Shown here: positions 1 to 8,030 of the stretch, one piece after another | Layout of the letters: every line of letters begins with the position of its first letter | Numbering within the stretch: the first letter of the stretch is position 1 | From: Zoogloeaceae bacterium | GTDB lineage: Bacteria > Pseudomonadota > Gammaproteobacteria > Burkholderiales > Rhodocyclaceae | Reading direction: 5' to 3' | NCBI GenBank assembly: GCA_024235595.1 | Contig: JACKMC010000003.1 | Location: 124,001-188,000, forward strand | Length of the DNA: 64,000 nucleotides | The notes under the pieces: generated by a model | Databases searched by the model: none | Told to the model about the DNA's origin: nothing | What the model saw: the letters and a program-made list of their open reading frames with translations, nothing else | Made by a program: the position numbers and the translations under genes

Positions 1-1005
1 GACGCTACGCGGCTGCTGCTTGAGGCCATTCATGAGCGGGTCGCTGCAATCCTGCCAGATATCCGAGAAGCGCCGGTCGCGGACGTTGCCCAGGTTGTAG
101 TGCCACCACATGGTATCGGGGTGGACATTGCCCAGGTTGTCGATATTGGCCACATTCACGCCACTCGAATTTCCGCCCCATTGCGCCAGCTTGGCCGCCA
201 CATGGCTCGCCATCTCGGGAAAGCGACGCTGCACCCAGAACAGGAAATAGACGCCGTCGGCATCATTGTTGCCGGTGGTGAACTCCTTGTGCAGCCCGCG
301 CTGCTGGTACTCCCAGCAGGTATCGAAGAGGAGATCCATCGCATCCCGGGTGAGCTGATGATGCGCGTCGGTCTTGCGGTTCTTGTTGCCACGACCGGCA
401 TAGTTCAAGTGCGAAAAGTAGAAACGGTCGATCCCTTCATCCTCCACCAGCTTGAGCAGAGCTGGCAGATCGTGGGCGTTGTCCTGGGTCATGGTGAAGC
501 GCGCGCCGATCTTGAGACCGAGGTCGCGGCAAAGGCGCATCCCCGCGAGCGATTTCTCGAAGGCGCCTTCCATGCGCCGGAAGCGGTCATGGGTTTCACG
601 GATACCGTCGAGGCTGATGCCGACATAGTTGAAATCGACTTCAGCGATCTGCTCGATGTTTTCCTCGGTGATCAAGGTCCCGTTGGAGGACAGGCCGACA
701 TAGAAGCCCATCTGCTTGGCGCGCTTCGCGACTTCGAAGATATCCGGTCGCAGCAGCGGCTCGCCGCCCGACAGGATCAGCACCGGCACATGAAAACGCT
801 TGAGGTCGTCCATGACCTCGTAGACTTCGTCGGTCGACAGCTCACCCGCAAAGTCCTTGTCCGCCGAAATCGAGTAGCAATGCTTGCAGGTCAGGTTGCA
901 ACGTCGAATCAGGTTCCAGATCACCACCGGGCCGGGTGGCTTGCGTACGGCACCGAGCGGTGTCGGGTTGGCTATTTCCTGCATGTACTGGGAGATACGG
1001 AACAC
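1..1005 (-). CDS. nirJ: NirJ, heme d1 biosynthesis radical SAM protein (C-terminus cut by window edge)
   Basis: Radical SAM enzyme that replaces propionate side chains on the pyrrole ring during heme d1 synthesis in the cytoplasm. 335 codons are visible and the frame is open to base 1; family members are about 380-400 residues, so the C-terminal cysteine cluster lies outside. The radical SAM CNLTCKHC motif is at residues 36-43, followed by a SGGEP motif and a C-terminal SPASM-like stretch. I chose a GTG start (1005-1003) because GAGG lies 6 bases upstream and the N-terminus (FRISQYMQEIANPTPL) matches the family start; no suitable ATG exists. It is preceded by an FNR-type box at 1070-1083 and a CAGAAT -10 element at the correct distance, so it has its own anaerobic promoter, separated from nirH by an opposite-strand gene. 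Confidence 0.93.
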   Translation of the reverse strand, partial: MFRISQYMQEIANPTPLGAVRKPPGPVVIWNLIRRCNLTCKHCYSISADKDFAGELSTDEVYEVMDDLKRFHVPVLILSGGEPLLRPDIFEVAKRAKQMGFYVGLSSNGTLITEENIEQIAEVDFNYVGISLDGIRETHDRFRRMEGAFEKSLAGMRLCRDLGLKIGARFTMTQDNAHDLPALLKLVEDEGIDRFYFSHLNYAGRGNKNRKTDAHHQLTRDAMDLLFDTCWEYQQRGLHKEFTTGNNDADGVYFLFWVQRRFPEMASHVAAKLAQWGGNSSGVNVANIDNLGNVHPDTMWWHYNLGNVRDRRFSDIWQDCSDPLMNGLKQQPRSV

Positions 1006-1041
1006 CTTGGACCTCGCTTGGCTGCCTTTTGGGGTTGAAGC

Positions 1042-1083
1042 ATTCTGTTCGGCCCGTGACCCACGCGCATTGATGACCGTCAA
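1042..1083 (-). promoter_or_regulatory. FNR/Dnr-type promoter of nirJ
   Basis: TTGATGACCGTCAA at 1070-1083 matches the FNR/Dnr palindrome TTGAT-N4-ATCAA at 9 of 10 positions. On the minus strand CAGAAT (1047-1042) is centred 32 bp downstream of the box centre, which is the class II geometry (box at -41.5). The predicted start of transcription is near 1035, 30 bases before the nirJ GTG. No convincing -10 element lies at the equivalent distance on the plus strand. Confidence 0.75.
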
Positions 1084-1159
1084 GGGTAAGGAACCCTTGG
1101 CAGCGCCTGCCGGTTGGAGCGATCATCCGTGCTCCCGAGCAGCTCGAAGAAGAATCGAC

Positions 1160-2326
1160 TTGGACGCACCCCGTCTCGCCGCGAACCAAAGCTGGCACCG
1201 ACTGGCCGACAGGCTCGCGCGGCAGGCCGGCATCCTGAACGCGGCATCCATCTCGGCGAAATTTCGCCAACTGCGCCAGCGCATCGGCAGACGCCAGCCA
1301 GCCATCGAACGCATTGCGCTTGCACTTTACGATTCGCGCAGGGGCTGCCTGCGCAACCTCGTCGATTCGGATCACGACGAACTGCAATCGCTCGGGAGCG
1401 GTTTCCCGCTCGCCGACTGGCCAGCCCTGGCGGCACTCGTGCGCAGCGGCACAGGCGGATTGCTGGCCCAGCGGCCAGCGGCCACGTCCACCAACGCCGA
1501 ACGGCTCTGTCAGGCCTTTGCATCGAGCGTGGCCCATCCGATCACCCTCGATGGCACCTTCTTCGGGGTGCTGCTATTCGATTCGGCGACCGTGGATGCA
1601 TTCGGCGCGCCGGACGTCGAGGAGATTGGAATCTACGCCGAGCTGCTATCGACGATGGTCGCCCAGGAGCTGAGCTCGGTGCAGATGTTTGTCGGGGGGC
1701 TGCAGCTGGCACGCAACCTGGCGCATCTGCGCGACATCGAGACCGGCGCGCACCTGGATCGCATGGCGCACTATGCACGCCTCATCGCCAGGGAGATCGC
1801 GGCGGCCAGGGGTCTTGACGACGAGTTCGTCGAGCATGTCTTTCTCTTCGCGCCGCTGCACGACATCGGCAAGGTCGGTGTGCCAGACTGCATCCTGCTC
1901 AAGCCCTCGAGCCTCTCGGAGGAGGAAAAGCAGGTCATGGACGGCCATGTCGCGCTAGGCCTCGACATGATCGACCGGATGATCGCGGACTTCGGCTTGA
2001 GCCGTCTGCCGCAGCTCGAGCTGTTGCGAAACATCGTCGCGCACCATCATGAGTACCTCGACGGAAGCGGCTACCCGCAAGGACTGGCGGCCGATGCGAT
2101 TCCACTCGAGGCGCGCATCGTGGCGACGGCCGATGTGCTCGATGCCTTGTGCTGCCGACGCCGCTACAAGCGCTCATGGCCGATGGCCGAAGCGCTGGAG
2201 GAAGTAGCCCGAATGTCGGGGAGCAAGCTCGACCGCGAATGCGTGGCTGCGGTGCTGCGCTGTCGCGAAGAAGTAGAGGCGATTCACCGCCGTTTCGACG
2301 AAGGGACGGCCTCCCACCCTGGGTAG
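1160..2326 (+). CDS. GAF-like/HD-GYP domain cyclic-di-GMP phosphodiesterase
   Basis: Predicted cytoplasmic c-di-GMP phosphodiesterase, 388 residues from the TTG at 1160. The N-terminal part (about 45-170) looks like a degenerate GAF sensor domain. The HD-GYP domain (about 185-380) has the family signatures intact: ETGxHxxR near 194, HDIGK at 234-238, and HHHEYLDGSGYP at 295-306. The start is uncertain. An ATG at 1073 is in frame but sits inside the FNR box upstream of nirJ, so I prefer the TTG, which has a purine-rich GAAGAAGAA ahead. It is divergent from nirJ and convergent with nirH (17 bases apart), splitting the heme d1 gene set. A role in linking nitrite respiration to c-di-GMP is inference from position only. 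Confidence 0.88.
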   Translation: MDAPRLAANQSWHRLADRLARQAGILNAASISAKFRQLRQRIGRRQPAIERIALALYDSRRGCLRNLVDSDHDELQSLGSGFPLADWPALAALVRSGTGGLLAQRPAATSTNAERLCQAFASSVAHPITLDGTFFGVLLFDSATVDAFGAPDVEEIGIYAELLSTMVAQELSSVQMFVGGLQLARNLAHLRDIETGAHLDRMAHYARLIAREIAAARGLDDEFVEHVFLFAPLHDIGKVGVPDCILLKPSSLSEEEKQVMDGHVALGLDMIDRMIADFGLSRLPQLELLRNIVAHHHEYLDGSGYPQGLAADAIPLEARIVATADVLDALCCRRRYKRSWPMAEALEEVARMSGSKLDRECVAAVLRCREEVEAIHRRFDEGTASHPG

Positions 2327-2343
2327 GCCAGGAGCAGCAGGTC

Positions 2344-2844
2344 TCAATCGCGGATGCGCAAGCCGGTCTTCTTGAGAATCCTGCTCGAAAACAGCACGTC
2401 ATGCCCATGGCAGCGATCGCCCAGCATCTCGCGGATCTGCGCCACCTCCTCCATCACCGCCTGCCTGTCTCGACCGTGCAGCATCGCAAAGAGGTTGTAC
2501 GGCCAATCCGGCAGGTGGCGTGGCCGGTGATAGCAGTGGGTAACGAAGCTCAGCGAGCCGACCTGCGCGCCGAGTTCATCGATTGCCGCATCGTCGACGT
2601 TCCACACCGACATGCCGTTTTCGGTATAGCCGATGGCATAGTGATTGGGCACCGCACCGATACGCCGGATGATCCCGCGCTCGAGCATTGCGGCGAGGCG
2701 CATGCACACTTCGGCCGCTGTCACGCCCAGTTCCGCTGCGATGACGTCGTAGGGACGCGGCACCAGCGGCAGACCTTTTTGCGTCGCCACCACCAGGCGC
2801 CTGTCCAGCGCGTCGAGGGCCTGCACGCCTGAATCCTGTTTCAT
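2344..2844 (-). CDS. nirH: NirH, siroheme decarboxylase subunit (AsnC/Lrp-like)
   Basis: One of the NirD/L/G/H paralogues that decarboxylate siroheme to didecarboxysiroheme in heme d1 synthesis. 166 residues. It has an N-terminal winged-helix region (about 10-75) and a C-terminal half with the L/H-type signature (THCYHRPRHLPDWPYNLFAM, a cysteine-tyrosine pair then aromatic-rich NLF). The start MKQDSGVQ is chosen because it overlaps the nirG stop by 4 bases (ATGA), typical of translational coupling; a longer in-frame extension would run into nirG. It is the last gene of nirCFDLGH and is followed by an opposite-strand HD-GYP gene. Confidence 0.93.
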   Translation of the reverse strand: MKQDSGVQALDALDRRLVVATQKGLPLVPRPYDVIAAELGVTAAEVCMRLAAMLERGIIRRIGAVPNHYAIGYTENGMSVWNVDDAAIDELGAQVGSLSFVTHCYHRPRHLPDWPYNLFAMLHGRDRQAVMEEVAQIREMLGDRCHGHDVLFSSRILKKTGLRIRD

Positions 2845-3314
2845 GCCCGCAATCTCATCTCGACGAAGTATTCCTTCAGCTTGGGGAACGCGAACACCGG
2901 CAATCCCGTCTCCAGTTCGATCCGCCTGCACACCCGTTCGATGTCTCCCGGCTGCTCGGTGGCAAGCACGAACCACATGTTGAGCCGATGCTCGCGACGG
3001 TAGTTGTGCGCAACCTCCGCAAAACCATTGACCTGGCGCGCGACTTCCTCGAACCGCTCTTCGGGTGCCGCGAGTGCCGCGAGCACGAAGCGCCCGCCCA
3101 TGCGCTCAATCTGGAACATCGGCCCGAAGCGCGTAAGCACGCGCTCCTCGAGCATCCTCGAGAGGCGATCGAGCAAGAGCTGCTGGTCGATCCCGAGCGC
3201 ATCGGCGACCTCGCGATAGGGTTCTTCGCTGAGCGGGAACTCACCCTGCAGGGCATTGATGATGCGCCGGTCGAGTTCGTCGAGCGCGGCCGGAAGTTGT
3301 CTTTCGCCGCTCAT
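2841..3314 (-). CDS. nirG: NirG, siroheme decarboxylase subunit (AsnC/Lrp-like)
   Basis: Siroheme decarboxylase component, 157 residues, expected to act with NirH in the cytoplasm. The N-terminal helix-turn-helix region is followed by the D/G-type signature AHNYRREHRLNMWFV, where the conserved histidine of HNY is a candidate catalytic or substrate-contacting residue in this family. The start overlaps the nirDL stop by 4 bases, and its own stop overlaps nirH by 4 bases, so the three genes form one translationally coupled block. Distinguished from NirH by HNY/NMWFV instead of CYHR/NLF. Confidence 0.93.
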   Translation of the reverse strand: MSGERQLPAALDELDRRIINALQGEFPLSEEPYREVADALGIDQQLLLDRLSRMLEERVLTRFGPMFQIERMGGRFVLAALAAPEERFEEVARQVNGFAEVAHNYRREHRLNMWFVLATEQPGDIERVCRRIELETGLPVFAFPKLKEYFVEMRLRA

Positions 3315-4330
3315 GCCTCGCGCCGTTCGGAGTAGCGCGCACCGCACTGCTTGAAGCGATGCGTCGAAAAGAGGCAGGCGTGGGGGTAGGAGTCGAGCTT
3401 GTGTACCCTTTGCAGGTGCGCGATTCTCGCCTCGACCTCGCTTCGCGAACGGCCGTGGATCATGCAGAAGAGGTTGAAGCGCCATTCGGGCAACGCGCGC
3501 CGCCGCCGGTAGCAGAGGCTTACGCCTTTCTCGCCAGCCAGTTTCATCCCCAGTGCATGTGCGGATTCGTCGGGCACATCCCAGACACACATCGCATTGG
3601 CGCGAAAACCGAGTTCATGGTGGCGCACCACGACCCCCATGCGTTTGATCAGGCCCTCGTCGAGCCAGCCTTCGATGCACCGGATGACCGTCTGCTCCGA
3701 CTGCCCGCAGCGATCGGCCAGCATCGCGAAGGGTCGATCGACGAGCGGCAGCCCCGGGGCGAGTGCCGCGACGAGCCTCCGGTCGCGGTCAGAGAGCTCG
3801 ATCGCGCGCTCTCCTTCGACGTCGCGATGGGTCGAGCTCGCTTTGCTCCCATCAGCAAGATCGAAGCCCAGGTCGATATGGAACTCCTCGAGCAGGGGCA
3901 AGGAGATGAGCGGGCACCCGGTCTGCGACGACACCTCGGCGAGCAATCGCCCTAGCGCCGCATCATTGGCGGCGCTGGCGACGAACCACATGTTCCAGTC
4001 GTTCTCGCGCAGATAGTTGTGATTGACCTCGGCACGCGCGTTCACCACCTGCGCCACCTCATCGAGCCTATCGACCGGCACGGCGAGCGCCGCAAGCGTG
4101 CTGGCACCGATGCGCCGCGGCGCGAACACGGCGCCGACGCGACTGATCGCGCCACGTCCTGTCAGCAGCCTCAGGCGCTCGACGATCATGCCCGCAGGAT
4201 ACCCCTCGCGCCGGCCGATCTCGGCGTATGGCCGTTCGGTCAGCGGCAGGTCGCGCTGGTAGGCATTGAGCAGTCGAAAGTCGATGCCCTTGGTATCGAG
4301 CGCCAGCGGAGTATCGGATACGCATGCCAT
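3311..4330 (-). CDS. nirDL: NirDL, fused siroheme decarboxylase
   Basis: 339 residues, about twice the length of NirG or NirH. The first half (about 15-160) is NirD-like, with NHNYLRENDWNMWFV. The second half (about 180-339) is NirL-like, with SLCYRRRRALPEWRFNLFCM. The two AsnC-like units that are separate genes in Pseudomonas aeruginosa are therefore one polypeptide here. It removes the acetate carboxyls of rings A and B of siroheme, in concert with NirG/NirH or alone; fused NirDL proteins are known in other heme d1 producers. The start codon lies 9 bases after the nirF stop, in the nirC-F-DL-G-H operon. Confidence 0.94.
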   Translation of the reverse strand: MACVSDTPLALDTKGIDFRLLNAYQRDLPLTERPYAEIGRREGYPAGMIVERLRLLTGRGAISRVGAVFAPRRIGASTLAALAVPVDRLDEVAQVVNARAEVNHNYLRENDWNMWFVASAANDAALGRLLAEVSSQTGCPLISLPLLEEFHIDLGFDLADGSKASSTHRDVEGERAIELSDRDRRLVAALAPGLPLVDRPFAMLADRCGQSEQTVIRCIEGWLDEGLIKRMGVVVRHHELGFRANAMCVWDVPDESAHALGMKLAGEKGVSLCYRRRRALPEWRFNLFCMIHGRSRSEVEARIAHLQRVHKLDSYPHACLFSTHRFKQCGARYSERREA

Positions 4331-4339
4331 TCGCGGGCC

Positions 4340-5530
4340 TCAGAAGCCGATGCGCTGGGCGCGGTGGGTGAAGAAGATGCCCGAGGGCGCCGGCAGCGTC
4401 AGGTCCTTGACGGTGCTGAAATCCATCGGGTCGATGATGCGGACCCGGTTGTCGTCACGCGCCGAGAGCCACACCTCCTCGCCGCGCGGAGTGAACTCCA
4501 TGTGCAGCACCGCCTTGCCAGGTTCGAGCGTTCGGATCACCTTCGACTCGAGGGTATCGATCACATTGACCCAGCCGTTGTCCGGAAAGGCGAAGTTCAC
4601 CCACACCTGGCGACCGTCGGGACGCGCCATCACGAACACCGGCTGGCCCTTCACCGCGATCCGGCCTACCTCCTTCCAGCTGCGGGTATCCACGACCAGC
4701 ACCTCGTGCCGACCGACCGCGGGAAGATAGGCCCTGTCACCCGCAATCGCCCAGCCGCGAAGATGCGGCATCTTGTAGACCGGGAGCTTCTCCTCGCCGC
4801 GGCCATAGCCATCAAGGATGCGGCGCACGCCTTTGTTTGCCTGCCACAAGTCCAGCAGCGCAACCCCGTCCTCTCCGAACAATCCCGCCAGGAAGTAGCG
4901 ACCATCGGGAGTCACGAGGCCGTCGTAAGGTTGCTTGCCGGCCGGGTAGCGCACGGTGCTTGGCTTGCGTGGATTGGAAAAATCGCTCACCCAGATCTCG
5001 CCCGCATCGAAGAGCGCATAGACGAACTTCTTGCCCGGCACGTCGGCCAGCCCGACCACTCGCGAAAACTTGCCCGGCGCGTACTCCGCGGGAATTTCCG
5101 ATACCAGCTCGAGGGTTTCGGCGTCGAAGGCCTTGATGCCGCCGGGCTCGTAGTTCTGCGCGACCACCAGCCGACCATCCTGCGAGATCGATCCACCGAT
5201 CGAGTTGCCGGCCTGAATCACCCTGCGGGTGATCTTGCGGGTCAGCAGGTCGACCTTGGTGAGCCCGCCGTCGCGGCCGAAGACGAAAGCGTAGCGTCCG
5301 TCTCGGGAATACGTTACGTGGGCGTGAGAGAGATCGCCGAGGCCATCGACCTCGCCAAGAACGCTGCGGCTGGAGGTGTTGACCACCGCCACCTTGCCGC
5401 TCGCCCGCTCGATCACCACGCCGAGATCGGCGGTGCCGCGCAGCTCGCCCTGGTGGGCACACCCTGCCAGGATCAACGCTCCCAAGATCGCGGGAAGGAA
5501 GCTGGCTACCGAGATTGCGGGAAACCGCAT
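4340..5530 (-). CDS. nirF: NirF, heme d1 biosynthesis lipoprotein
   Basis: 396-residue beta-propeller protein related to the d1 domain of NirS; in the pathway it handles dihydro-heme d1 before its final oxidation by NirN and transfer to NirS. The N-terminus has a hydrophobic segment ending in a lipobox (LILAGC, cysteine about residue 23), so it is probably exported and lipid-anchored in the periplasm. The start is MRFPAISV; the frame stays open upstream but that part overlaps nirC. It begins 2 bases after the nirC stop. The body shows repeated propeller blades such as SRDGRYAFVFGRDG. Confidence 0.95.
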   Translation of the reverse strand: MRFPAISVASFLPAILGALILAGCAHQGELRGTADLGVVIERASGKVAVVNTSSRSVLGEVDGLGDLSHAHVTYSRDGRYAFVFGRDGGLTKVDLLTRKITRRVIQAGNSIGGSISQDGRLVVAQNYEPGGIKAFDAETLELVSEIPAEYAPGKFSRVVGLADVPGKKFVYALFDAGEIWVSDFSNPRKPSTVRYPAGKQPYDGLVTPDGRYFLAGLFGEDGVALLDLWQANKGVRRILDGYGRGEEKLPVYKMPHLRGWAIAGDRAYLPAVGRHEVLVVDTRSWKEVGRIAVKGQPVFVMARPDGRQVWVNFAFPDNGWVNVIDTLESKVIRTLEPGKAVLHMEFTPRGEEVWLSARDDNRVRIIDPMDFSTVKDLTLPAPSGIFFTHRAQRIGF

Positions 5531-5532
5531 CG

Positions 5533-5910
5533 TCAACTCCCCTTTCCGGATTCGATGTGTACCGGCGGGAAGCCCTGCTGCAGGCGACCGACGATCCACT
5601 GCGCTTCGTCTTCGCTCATGAACGGTCGCCAGCCTGGCATCGGCGTACCAGGACGGCCATCGAGGACCACCGCCACCAGCGATTCCGCGGGCTTGCCGAC
5701 CAGGTCGGCCGGGAGCAGCGCGGGGCCGAGTCCGCCCTTGAAGGTCATGCCATGGCAGGAGCCGCAGTCCTGGCGCACCATGCGGACCAGTTCGCGCTCC
5801 CGCTCGGGCGAGGGCGTCGGAGCCTCGCCGGCCTGCGCGGTGCCCAACGCAAGCACCGCCACACCAAGCAGCACCAGCACATGAATCACGATCGGTGAGT
5901 GGCGTTTCAT
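5533..5910 (-). CDS. nirC: NirC, periplasmic c-type cytochrome
   Basis: 125-residue monoheme cytochrome c55X. A signal peptide (residues 1 to about 27, cleavage near AQA) precedes one heme motif CGSCH at 49-53, and TPMPGW supplies the likely methionine ligand. In denitrifiers NirC serves as an electron carrier to NirS and/or in heme d1 maturation. It is the first gene of nirC-F-DL-G-H, directly behind an FNR-type box (5971-5984), and is separated from nirS by a strong terminator, so the heme d1 genes have their own promoter. Confidence 0.94.
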   Translation of the reverse strand: MKRHSPIVIHVLVLLGVAVLALGTAQAGEAPTPSPERERELVRMVRQDCGSCHGMTFKGGLGPALLPADLVGKPAESLVAVVLDGRPGTPMPGWRPFMSEDEAQWIVGRLQQGFPPVHIESGKGS

Positions 5911-5970
5911 TGCCCCGCTCCACTAAAAACCACGATGGCGACAAGGTAGTCGGCGCGCCCCGCTGCAGCC

Positions 5971-5984
5971 TTGATGACCGTCAA
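5971..5984 (-). promoter_or_regulatory. FNR/Dnr-type box for nirCFDLGH
   Basis: TTGATGACCGTCAA, centred about 68 bp upstream of the nirC start. It is identical over 15 bases, including the spacer, to the box ahead of nirJ. At the class II distance the minus strand has TACCTT (5948-5943), a weak -10. It lies just beyond the nirS terminator. Confidence 0.75.
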
Positions 5985-6071
5985 GCCTCACTGATATCAC
6001 CTCGCAGCGCCTGGCGGTCCGTCTCCACCATCCGGACGCCTGCTTGAGTATGGCCAGCGGGATGGGCGGAC

Positions 6072-6102
6072 AAAAAAGTGGCCACCCCGAGGGGTGGCCA
6101 CT
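6072..6102 (-). terminator. Rho-independent terminator of nirS
   Basis: A 12-bp perfect inverted repeat (AGTGGCCACCCC / GGGGTGGCCACT, 6077-6102), followed on the minus strand by a run of six T. It lies 27 bases after the nirS stop and separates nirS from nirC. Confidence 0.92.
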
Positions 6103-6128
6103 GCGACTCTCAACTCGAGTCTGTCGGA

Positions 6129-7868
6129 TCAATACACGTCGTGCTGGGTGTTATAGACGTTGAAGTGACCGGTCGGGGTAACGATGCGCGGATCCTTGAT
6201 CACCGTCTTCAGCTCCAGGGTCTTGTCATCGACGACCACGATCGCCGATTCCTTGTCCTTGGCCGACCACACCGAGATCCACATCTCGTCACCCGCCTTG
6301 TTGTACTCGGGCTGGACCACGCGCTTGGCGCCATCGTCCTTGAGGCCTGCCCACTCGCCAATCGGCAGCACCTTGAAACCGGCCTGCAGGTTGGAGATGT
6401 CGTACACCGCGACCGACTGGCTGACCTTCGGATCCGGGTTCAGGGGGTTATCCACATACAGGTGCTTGGATTTCGGATGGGTCTTGATGAAGAGCGAACC
6501 GCCGCCCTGGCTCTTGAGCGTATCCACCATCTTCCAGGCGTACTGCTTGTGCTTGACCGGATCGGTGCCGATCAGGGCGATGGAATCGTCGCCGAGGTGA
6601 CCCGTGGCCCACACCGGGCCATATTTCGGATGCACGAAGTTGGCGCCGCGTCCCGGGTGCGGGATCTTGCCCACATCGATCAGGCCGGCAAGCTTGCCTT
6701 CCTTCACGTCGATGGCGCCGATCTGGTTGGACTGGTTGGCCGCGACCATGAAGTAGCGCTTGGTGCTGTCGAAACCGCCATCGTGGAGGAACTTCGCGAC
6801 CGGGATCTCCTTCACCGAAATGGCGTTGATGTCCGAGTAATCGACCATCAGGGTCTTGCCCGTCTCCTTCACGTTCACCACGAACTCGGGCTTGAAGTGC
6901 GAGGCCACGATGGAGGCGACGCGCGGCTCGGGGTGATATTCCTGGTCGCCCACCGTCATGCCACGGGTCGCCATGATCTTGAGCGGTTCGAGCGTGTCGC
7001 CATTCATGATCACGTACTGGGGCGGCCAGTAGGCACCGGCGATCGCCAGTTTGTCCTCGTAGCCCTTGTACTTGGAGGTATCGACCGAACGCGCTTCCAG
7101 GCCGATACGGATCTCGGCGACGTTGTCGGGTTTTTCCATCCACAGGTCGATCATGTTGATCTTGGCGTCACGGCCGATCACGAACAGGTAGCGACCCGAG
7201 GCCGAGGTGCGCGAGATATGCACCGCATAGCCAGTCTTGACGACGTTGATGATCTTCTTGGTGTCGCCGTCGATCAGCGCCACTTCGCCGGTATCGCGCA
7301 GCGTGGTGGAGAAGATGTTGGTGATGTTGTAGTCGTTCATCTTCTTCGTCGGACGCTTCTCCGGCGGAATGATGACGTTCCAGGTTTCCTTCATCTGCGC
7401 CATGCCGAATTCGGGCGGCTGCGGAGGCGTCTGCTGGATGTAGCGGGCCATGAGGTCGACTTCGGCATCGGTGAGCTCACCCGAGGTGCCCCAGTTCGGC
7501 ATGCCGGCCGGCGAACCGTACTTGATGAAGACCTTGAGATATTCGGTGCCGTTGGCCAGGGTCTTGTCGGGTGTCAGCGGCTTGCCAGTGGCGCCCTTGC
7601 GCAGCACGCCGTGGCAACCCGCGCAGCGCTGGAAGTAGATCTTGCGTGCCTGGTCGAACTCGGCCTTGGACATTGCCGGCGCCTTGGGGTTGATGTCCTG
7701 ATACATCTCGACATCGCCCAGCGGTGATCCACCGGCCTGATACTTGATCTCGGCTGACGGCAGGTCCTTGTGTTGCGGTTCCGGGTCTGCGGCGAAGGCC
7801 TGGCTGACTGCCAGCGGCAGGCTGGCCAGCACGAAGGCACCGGTCAGCCATCTTTTACGGATACTCAT
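6129..7868 (-). CDS. nirS: Cytochrome cd1 nitrite reductase NirS
   Basis: Periplasmic respiratory enzyme reducing nitrite to nitric oxide. 579 residues, the usual length. A Sec signal peptide ends near AFA (about residue 26). The c-heme domain carries CAGCHG at 82-87. The eight-bladed heme d1 propeller fills the rest, with recognisable blocks such as YFMVAANQSN and the conserved HPGRGANF and VWATGHLGDD segments that supply d1-pocket histidines. It is transcribed alone from a promoter shared in position with divergent nirE and ended by a strong hairpin. Presence of nirS rather than nirK defines the organism as a cd1-type denitrifier. Confidence 0.98.
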   Translation of the reverse strand: MSIRKRWLTGAFVLASLPLAVSQAFAADPEPQHKDLPSAEIKYQAGGSPLGDVEMYQDINPKAPAMSKAEFDQARKIYFQRCAGCHGVLRKGATGKPLTPDKTLANGTEYLKVFIKYGSPAGMPNWGTSGELTDAEVDLMARYIQQTPPQPPEFGMAQMKETWNVIIPPEKRPTKKMNDYNITNIFSTTLRDTGEVALIDGDTKKIINVVKTGYAVHISRTSASGRYLFVIGRDAKINMIDLWMEKPDNVAEIRIGLEARSVDTSKYKGYEDKLAIAGAYWPPQYVIMNGDTLEPLKIMATRGMTVGDQEYHPEPRVASIVASHFKPEFVVNVKETGKTLMVDYSDINAISVKEIPVAKFLHDGGFDSTKRYFMVAANQSNQIGAIDVKEGKLAGLIDVGKIPHPGRGANFVHPKYGPVWATGHLGDDSIALIGTDPVKHKQYAWKMVDTLKSQGGGSLFIKTHPKSKHLYVDNPLNPDPKVSQSVAVYDISNLQAGFKVLPIGEWAGLKDDGAKRVVQPEYNKAGDEMWISVWSAKDKESAIVVVDDKTLELKTVIKDPRIVTPTGHFNVYNTQHDVY

Positions 7869-7951
7869 AGTCGGTCTCCCTTTTAGAAATTCCCGATAGC
7901 GGGCATGTTTCCGCTGGGTTGGCAGAATGTCCCTAAGCCTTGTGTGGTTCC

Positions 7952-7965
7952 TTGACTGCCATCAA
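7952..7965. promoter_or_regulatory. FNR/Dnr-type box between nirS and nirE
   Basis: TTGACTGCCATCAA matches TTGAT-N4-ATCAA at 9 of 10 positions and lies between divergent nirS and nirE. On the plus strand TACAGT (7989-7994) is about 33 bp from the box centre, giving a plausible nirE promoter. On the minus strand a weaker CATTCT sits at the class II distance for nirS. One regulator dimer may serve both genes. Confidence 0.78.
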
Positions 7966-8030
7966 TCTTTTCTGGCGCCTGCTTCCGCTACAGTCGGCCA
8001 CAAGCAAACAACATCGTCCGGGGACCCGAC

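Noticed and set aside
1073..1075. ATG 1073 as the HD-GYP start
   Set aside because: It lies inside the FNR-type box that fits nirJ, so a transcript carrying it would have to start within or beyond the nirJ promoter; the TTG at 1160 is more plausible, though not proven.
4019..7727. Long plus-strand open frames opposite nirF and nirS
   Set aside because: Both are antisense to unmistakable nir genes and show no start signal or protein family resemblance.
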